A DNA stretch of 64,000 nucleotides. Origin: an uncultured Lachnospiraceae bacterium. GTDB lineage: Bacteria > Bacillota > Clostridia > Lachnospirales > Lachnospiraceae. The position numbers and the translations under genes were made by a program. Positions 59,864 through 64,000 of the stretch are shown here, one piece after another; the first letter of the stretch is position 1; each line of letters opens with the position of its first letter. The stretch lies in contig CATLGV010000018.1 in NCBI GenBank assembly GCA_949948735.1, positions 1-64,000 of the forward strand, read 5' to 3'. The notes under the pieces were generated by a model, which saw only the letters and a list, made by a program, of their open reading frames with translations, was not told where the DNA came from and did no database searches.

Positions 59864-59901
59864 CAAAATGTCAACCATGAAAAAATGTGGTTGACATTTT
59901 G
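59864..59901 (+). terminator. 14-bp hairpin between the YdeI gene and bioY
   Basis: CAAAATGTCAACCA (59864-59877) pairs perfectly with 59888-59901 around a ten-base loop. The right arm ends in ATTTTG. It probably terminates the YdeI transcript, though the T-run is short. The same right arm contains the -35 box of bioY. Confidence 0.65.
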
Positions 59902-59941
59902 CAGATTCAATTGTAAACTATTTTTGGATATATGTTTACAA
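59891..59941 (+). promoter_or_regulatory. bioY promoter with BirA-type operator
   Basis: TTGACA (59891-59896) and TAAACT (59914-59919) are 17 bases apart. TTGTAAAC (59911-59918) and GTTTACAA (59934-59941), 15 bases apart, match the BirA operator pattern of Firmicutes biotin genes. The left half-site covers the -10 box, so biotin-bound BirA would block transcription. The operator ends 23 bases before bioY. Confidence 0.8.
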
Positions 59942-59964
59942 TTAGAGCGCGAGGAGGAATTACA

Positions 59965-60543
59965 ATGGATGACAGGAAGGCAGAGCAGGGAAAGGTAACT
60001 GGCAAAACAAAGGAGCTTGTGTTGATTGCGTTGATGGCGGCATTGATTTGTGTGATGGGGCCGCTCTCGGTGCCGATACCCGTCAGCCCGGTGCCGATAT
60101 CGCTGGGGACTCTTGCAATTTATTTTTCCATTTATGTGCTGGGCATGAAAAGAAGTACGGCAAGCTGCGTGATATATCTGTTAATCGGGTTCGTGGGGCT
60201 TCCTGTGTTTTCGGGCTTTACGAGCGGACCTGCAAAGCTTTTGGGACCGACGGGCGGATACTTAATCGGCTATATTGTTCTGACGCTGATTTGCGGAGTG
60301 TTCATTGATAAGTGGAGGGGGCGGATACTGCCTGCCTTTGCCGGTATGATAATCGGTACGCTGGTATTTTACGGCCTTGGAACGGCGTGGCTGGCATACC
60401 AGGGGCATATGAGCTTTGGCAGCGCGCTCGCGGCAGGAGTACTGCCCTTTATTCCCGGAGATCTGGCCAAAATCATCGTGGTGCTGCTGATAGGTCCGCA
60501 GGTCTGCAAGCGTCTGAGAAAAGCAGGGCTGCTTCAAAGTTAG
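59965..60543 (+). CDS. bioY: Biotin transporter BioY (ECF S-component)
   Basis: BioY binds biotin in the membrane and imports it with the shared ECF energy module. The 192-residue protein has about six hydrophobic segments and the family motifs KELVLIALMAALICVMGP, PVPISLGTLAIYF, YLLIGFVGLPVFSGF and LGPTGGYLIGY. The ECF module genes are not adjacent. ATG 59965 follows GAGGAGGAATTACA; the frame extends upstream into the operator. The operator points to control by biotin through BirA. Confidence 0.95.
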   Translation: MDDRKAEQGKVTGKTKELVLIALMAALICVMGPLSVPIPVSPVPISLGTLAIYFSIYVLGMKRSTASCVIYLLIGFVGLPVFSGFTSGPAKLLGPTGGYLIGYIVLTLICGVFIDKWRGRILPAFAGMIIGTLVFYGLGTAWLAYQGHMSFGSALAAGVLPFIPGDLAKIIVVLLIGPQVCKRLRKAGLLQS

Positions 60544-60569
60544 CATTGACTTACTACGGGCAGGTATAG

Positions 60570-60715
60570 TAAAATTATGCCAGAGCTGCTGAGGGAGTAG
60601 TTGGCCGCCTCATAAGAGAGGCGCGCGGTAAGTCAACATACTGATTTGAGGCGGGATTCCCGCAAATAGAATCTGGCTTATCTTAATTAATGAGACTCAG
60701 GTATAGCCGGCGCAG
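60570..60715 (+). ncRNA. yybP-ykoY manganese riboswitch
   Basis: The leader of mntP contains the conserved parts of the yybP-ykoY aptamer: GAGGGAGTAG (60591-60600), a GC-rich hairpin, GTCAACATACTGA (60632-60644), a variable stem and GAGAC (60692-60696). This RNA senses Mn2+ and switches on Mn exporters. The aptamer ends are approximate. A terminator-like hairpin follows at 60777-60802. Confidence 0.85.
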
Positions 60716-60776
60716 AGGCGCTTGTTTTGCTGTACTTGAAGTTTGCATTCCCCGCGGTACAAAAGCAGAGAATCAG

Positions 60777-60802
60777 GCACAGCAAATACGGCTGTGCTTT
60801 TT
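60777..60802 (+). terminator. Expression-platform terminator of the manganese riboswitch
   Basis: GCACAGC (60777-60783) pairs with GCTGTGC (60791-60797), followed by five T residues. Outer GAATCA/TGATTC segments could extend the structure. It lies between the aptamer and mntP, as expected for transcriptional control. Confidence 0.75.
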
Positions 60803-60866
60803 GATTCCCTGAGACACAAAGGCGATGGGGCGGGCAATAATCATGCCGCTCCGGAATGGAGGAAAA

Positions 60867-61427
60867 ATGGATTTACTGACACTGTTTCTGCTGGCGGTAG
60901 GATTGTCCATGGATGCCTTTGCGGTATCTGTGTGCAAGGGGCTTGCGATGAACAGAATCACGGTGCGCCAGGCCGCCGCTGTGGGGTTGTGGTTTGGCGG
61001 GTTTCAGGCCGGTATGCCGGCGGCCGGGTTCCTGCTTGGCAGAGCCTTTGCCTCCTATGTAAATGCCGTTGCGGATTGGATTGCGTTCATACTGCTTGTT
61101 TTTATCGGGGCGAATATGATACAGGAGGCGCTTTCCGGGAAAGAGGAAGCGGCGGACGCTTCGCTTGCGCCGGGTAAAATGCTTGTGCTTGCCGTTGCGA
61201 CAAGCATTGATGCGTTTGCAGTCGGCGTATCCTTTGCCTTTATGGAAATCGGCGGGCTGATTCTTCCGGCGGTGCTGTTTATCGGAGCGACGACCTTTGC
61301 GCTTTCCGTGGCGGGCGTGAAAGTGGGCAATGCGTTCGGCGCGCGGTATAAAGCCAGGGCGGAGCTTGCGGGAGGCGTTATTCTGGTGCTGCTGGGTATA
61401 AAGATTATCGTGGAGCATTATCTGTAG
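60867..61427 (+). CDS. mntP: Manganese efflux pump MntP
   Basis: MntP exports Mn2+ and protects against manganese excess. The 186-residue protein has six membrane helices arranged as two repeats, each with the metal-site Asp: GLSMDAFAVSVCKGLA in helix 1 and TSIDAFAVGVSFAFM in helix 4. The gene is preceded by a yybP-ykoY riboswitch, the usual control of this family. GGAGGAAAA precedes ATG 60867. Confidence 0.96.
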   Translation: MDLLTLFLLAVGLSMDAFAVSVCKGLAMNRITVRQAAAVGLWFGGFQAGMPAAGFLLGRAFASYVNAVADWIAFILLVFIGANMIQEALSGKEEAADASLAPGKMLVLAVATSIDAFAVGVSFAFMEIGGLILPAVLFIGATTFALSVAGVKVGNAFGARYKARAELAGGVILVLLGIKIIVEHYL

Positions 61428-61475
61428 CTTACCGCGTTTGATAAAACGCGCTCCTGTCACAGGCCCGTGAAAGAA

Positions 61476-61505
61476 TGAAACAAAATAAACTGTCCATACT
61501 ATAAT
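61476..61505 (+). promoter_or_regulatory. Putative promoter of the permease gene
   Basis: TGAAAC (61476-61481) and a perfect TATAAT (61500-61505) are 18 bases apart, about 63 bases before ATG 61569. A CGCGTTT/AAACGCG hairpin lies upstream at about 61434-61450. Confidence 0.4.
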
Positions 61506-61568
61506 GAACAACAAATCCGTCTGCCCCCTGAGGCTGCGGGAAAGCGATAATGGAAGGTTGGAGTGGGT

Positions 61569-62651
61569 ATGGACTTTTTGTGGCGCAAGGATTATCAGCG
61601 GGTGGTGCTGTATATTGTGACAGTGGTGTTGGTTCTGGCGGTATTAAAGTATCTTTTGCCGTACTTTCTGCCGCTGCTGCTGGCGCTCCTGCTGGTCGTG
61701 CCGCTGCAGCGCTCATACCGGAAACGGGAAAACCGGCAGAGAACGCACCCCAAAAGGCATAACGGAAACGGGCGCAGCTTTATGGCGGGCGGGATTCTGT
61801 TCGGCATTATTCTGCTGGCGGCGCTGCTGTTGGTCGGGGCGGGCACCTTCCTGCTCAGTAAGGCCAGAGAGCTGATGCAGGACATGGATTCCCTGACGGA
61901 GGGCGTTGGGCGGATAATATCGGATATTTGCGCGCGGGTCGAGGTTTTCTTCGGACTGCAGAGCGGCTTTCTGGAAGAATGGCTTTTTGAAAAGCTCAGA
62001 ACACTTGGCGGCGGGCTTACCCAAAACAGCAGCGGGCTGCTCGCGGGCGGCTTCCGGTACGCTGCGGTACTGGGACGCGTTGTAACGTTTATGGTTGTAA
62101 GCTTTATCTGCGTTGTGCTCTTTGCGCGGGAAATCGACAGCTGGGAGCAGGGGCTTTTGCGGCTTGCGACGATAGAACCGGCGATTGACCGTATTCTCTC
62201 CATTATCATCCGGATAGGGAAAAAGCTCGGAAGGATGATCAAGGCCTATCTGAGGACACAGGGCATTATACTGCTGTGCATCAGCGTGACTGCCACGGGC
62301 GGGCTGTTCCTTGGCGGAATGTCGGAGGCCTGGTTTTACGGTGTGCTTGCGGGGGTTATGGACATTCTTCCGTTTATCGGAACGGGTATCGTGCTGATTC
62401 CGATTGCCGTTGTCAGTCTGATACGCGGCAACCTGATGGGCGGGATTATCGTTACGATCACCTATTTTTTCTGTGTGCTGATACGGGAGCTTCTCGAACC
62501 GCGGCTGCTGGGAAACGGGATGAAATTCTCACCGGTTGCGATACTGATTTCCGTGTATGCGGGCGTGATGTTTTACGGGCTGAGCGGGGTGATTCTCGGC
62601 CCGATCACGCTGATGATTCTCGTGGAGCTCGGGAAGGAGATTTTTACCTGA
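61569..62651 (+). CDS. AI-2E family permease, YtvI-like
   Basis: The 360-residue polytopic protein belongs to the AI-2E transporter (PerM) family. It has two N-terminal helices, a soluble segment, then several helices ending with GVMDILPFIGTGIVLIPIA, split by variable residues, ELLEPRLLGNGMKFSP and GLSGVILGPITLMI. The length and pattern fit the sporulation membrane protein YtvI. Its transported substrate is not settled in the family; there is no proof that it moves AI-2, although luxS is nearby. ATG 61569 has GGAG five bases upstream; GTG 61563 is an alternative. Confidence 0.88.
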   Translation: MDFLWRKDYQRVVLYIVTVVLVLAVLKYLLPYFLPLLLALLLVVPLQRSYRKRENRQRTHPKRHNGNGRSFMAGGILFGIILLAALLLVGAGTFLLSKARELMQDMDSLTEGVGRIISDICARVEVFFGLQSGFLEEWLFEKLRTLGGGLTQNSSGLLAGGFRYAAVLGRVVTFMVVSFICVVLFAREIDSWEQGLLRLATIEPAIDRILSIIIRIGKKLGRMIKAYLRTQGIILLCISVTATGGLFLGGMSEAWFYGVLAGVMDILPFIGTGIVLIPIAVVSLIRGNLMGGIIVTITYFFCVLIRELLEPRLLGNGMKFSPVAILISVYAGVMFYGLSGVILGPITLMILVELGKEIFT

Positions 62652-62658
62652 AATGCTT

Positions 62659-62701
62659 ACCCTTAATTGCCCAAGGTATACCTTTGTTCATTAAGGGTTT
62701 T
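62659..62701 (+). terminator. Rho-independent terminator after the permease gene
   Basis: ACCCTTAAT (62659-62667) pairs with ATTAAGGGT (62690-62698), with a palindromic AAGGTATACCTT inside, followed by T residues. Confidence 0.8.
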
Positions 62702-62783
62702 AAAATATGCACAAAAAAATCCCCGCGAAACGGCCATCCGTTTATAATCCGCATAAATATGTGATATACATGTATACAACATA

Positions 62784-62811
62784 TTGACAGACGCAGGCGC
62801 CCTGTTATATA
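62784..62811 (+). promoter_or_regulatory. Promoter of the aminotransferase gene
   Basis: TTGACA (62784-62789) is followed 16 bases later by TATATA (62806-62811); TATAGT two bases on is an alternative -10 box. It lies 51 bases before ATG 62863. Confidence 0.65.
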
Positions 62812-62862
62812 GTATGTTAGGAATAAAAGAACAGACGAAAAACCGCGGAAATGGGGGAGAAA

Positions 62863-64000
62863 ATGAAAGCATATAAGGAAATGACCAAGGAAGAGCTGCG
62901 TGCGCTTCAGGTGGAGCTGAAGGCGCAGTATGAGAAGCTGAAGGAGGCAGGCATCAAGCTGGATATGTCCCGCGGCAGACCCGGAGCCCGGCAGCTGGAC
63001 TTATCGACCGCGATGCTGGATGAGCTCAACAGCAGCACCGCCTTTAAAGGCGCCGACGGAATGGATATCCGCAATTACGGCGTGATTGACGGCATCAAGG
63101 AGGCGAAAGAGCTCTTTGCGGAGCTGATGGAGTGCCCGGTTGACCACGTGATGGTATTTGGCAACTCCAGCCTCAGCATTATGTATAATCTTATATCCAG
63201 CGCAATGCTTCACGGTATTGGTGGAAATACGCCGTGGTGCAAACAGGATAAGGTAAAATTTCTCTGCCCCGTTCCGGGTTATGACCGGCATTTTGCCATC
63301 ACGGAGAGCCTTGGCATTGAGATGATCAATATTCCGATGGATGAGAACGGCCCGGACATGGATATGGTTGAACGGTATGTCAATAATGACCCGGCCGTCA
63401 AGGGCATCTGGAACGTGCCCAAGTATACGAATCCGGCAGGCACCGTTTATTCGGACGAGGTTATCCGGCGCTTTGCGCGCCTTAAGCCCGCGGCGCCCGA
63501 TTTCAGAATTTTCTGGGATAATGCCTATGCGATTCACCATCTGTACCCCGACAATCAGACAGAAATTCTCAACATTGTGACGGAATGCGAGAAAGCGGGG
63601 AATCCGGATCTGTATTACGAATTCTGTTCTACCTCAAAGGTGACGTTTCCCGGCTCCGGCGTGGCGGCGCTGATTGCGTCCCCTGCCAATATTGCGGAGT
63701 TCAAGAAGATTGTGTCGATACAGACGATCGGATACGACAAAATGAACCAGATGCGCCATGTAATGTTCTTTAAGGATGCGGCAGGCGTAAAGGCGCATAT
63801 GGAGAAGCATGCGGAGATTTTGCGTCCGAAGTTTGAGGCGGTGCTGAATTGTCTGGAGGCAGAGCTTGGCGGCCTTGAAATCGGCAGCTGGATCAAGCCG
63901 CTTGGCGGATATTTTATTGCCTTTGATACGCTGGAGGGCTGTGCGAAGCGCGTTGTGCAGCTGTGCAAGGATGCGGGCGTGGTGATGACGCCGGCCGGCT
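62863..64000 (+). CDS. PLP-dependent class I/II aminotransferase (cut by window edge)
   Basis: At least 379 residues are visible and the C-terminus lies beyond the window. The sequence has fold-type I aminotransferase features: MSRGRPG near the N-terminus, NVPKYTNPAGTVYSDE, FWDNAYAIHHL with the PLP-binding Asp and Tyr, and the Schiff-base Lys in STSKVTFPGSGV. It resembles the MocR-like/aspartate aminotransferase branch common in Clostridia; the substrate cannot be told. GGGGGAG precedes ATG 62863; ATG 62851 is in frame but overlaps that site. Confidence 0.92.
   Translation, partial: MKAYKEMTKEELRALQVELKAQYEKLKEAGIKLDMSRGRPGARQLDLSTAMLDELNSSTAFKGADGMDIRNYGVIDGIKEAKELFAELMECPVDHVMVFGNSSLSIMYNLISSAMLHGIGGNTPWCKQDKVKFLCPVPGYDRHFAITESLGIEMINIPMDENGPDMDMVERYVNNDPAVKGIWNVPKYTNPAGTVYSDEVIRRFARLKPAAPDFRIFWDNAYAIHHLYPDNQTEILNIVTECEKAGNPDLYYEFCSTSKVTFPGSGVAALIASPANIAEFKKIVSIQTIGYDKMNQMRHVMFFKDAAGVKAHMEKHAEILRPKFEAVLNCLEAELGGLEIGSWIKPLGGYFIAFDTLEGCAKRVVQLCKDAGVVMTPAG

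Noticed and set aside
61569-62651. AI-2 exporter linked functionally to luxS
   Set aside because: The family name is historical, luxS is 9 kb away, and the protein pattern fits the sporulation-type YtvI better.

Overview
The window reads as a chromosomal segment of an anaerobic, spore-forming Clostridia, most likely a Lachnospiraceae member. The reasons are: mid-GC coding sequence with GGAGG-type ribosome binding sites; Firmicutes gene order (guanylate-kinase-like gene, yaaR, holB, ricT, trmN6, rsmI); sporulation-linked genes (spmA, spmB, a ytvI-like permease); anaerobe-type oxygen defence (hemerythrin, reverse rubrerythrin, a PerR-like repressor); acetate kinase; and luxS with mtnN. I see no rRNA or tRNA gene and no recognisable insertion sequence. 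A minus-strand gene is cut at the left edge and an aminotransferase gene at the right edge.

Layout. 0-7.1 kb: HD phosphohydrolase, pyruvate kinase and the conserved replication/RNA-modification cluster. 7.1-19.9 kb: acyl carrier protein, spmA and a convergent hemerythrin gene, then a complete set of type I-C cas genes (cas3-cas5c-cas8c-cas7-cas4-cas1-cas2) with a one-spacer array, a small membrane protein, a LytTR protein, and spmB. spmA and spmB are normally neighbours, so the CRISPR region appears to sit between them. cas1 is broken by an internal deletion that also shifts the frame, which fits the minimal array: the locus can probably interfere but not adapt. 19.9-31.5 kb: MATE exporter, response regulator, a 1689-residue Ig-like surface protein, an NAD(P)H-dependent flavoprotein, and a heterodimeric ABC exporter. 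31.5-43.1 kb: a membrane-anchored FKBP/trigger-factor-like protein, an unknown protein plus lipoprotein, HD-GYP protein, alpha/beta hydrolase, transglutaminase-like protein, an amidase behind what looks like an ECF-sigma promoter, and an MBOAT/SGNH acylation pair followed by an ABC exporter gene lacking most of its membrane domain.

43-54 kb: perR-rubrerythrin operon, two-component system, RluA-type pseudouridine synthase, a MecA-like protein, polysaccharide deacetylase, ackA, a 2-hydroxyacid dehydrogenase, luxS-mtnN (activated methyl cycle and AI-2 synthesis), a lipoprotein and a divergent thyX. 54-64 kb: GH42 beta-galactosidase, M19 dipeptidase, a SprA-like metalloprotease, a truncated PP2C phosphatase remnant, an acetyltransferase, a YdeI-family protein, bioY under a BirA-type operator, mntP under a yybP-ykoY manganese riboswitch, a ytvI-like permease and the partial aminotransferase.

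I found no gene cluster that is convincingly a wholly new system. The best leads are the disabled-adaptation I-C locus wedged between spmA and spmB, the ECF-type promoter with 10-bp phased T-tracts, the truncated exporter attached to the MBOAT/SGNH operon, and the compact bioY control region. All calls come from reading the sequence; no database search was run.
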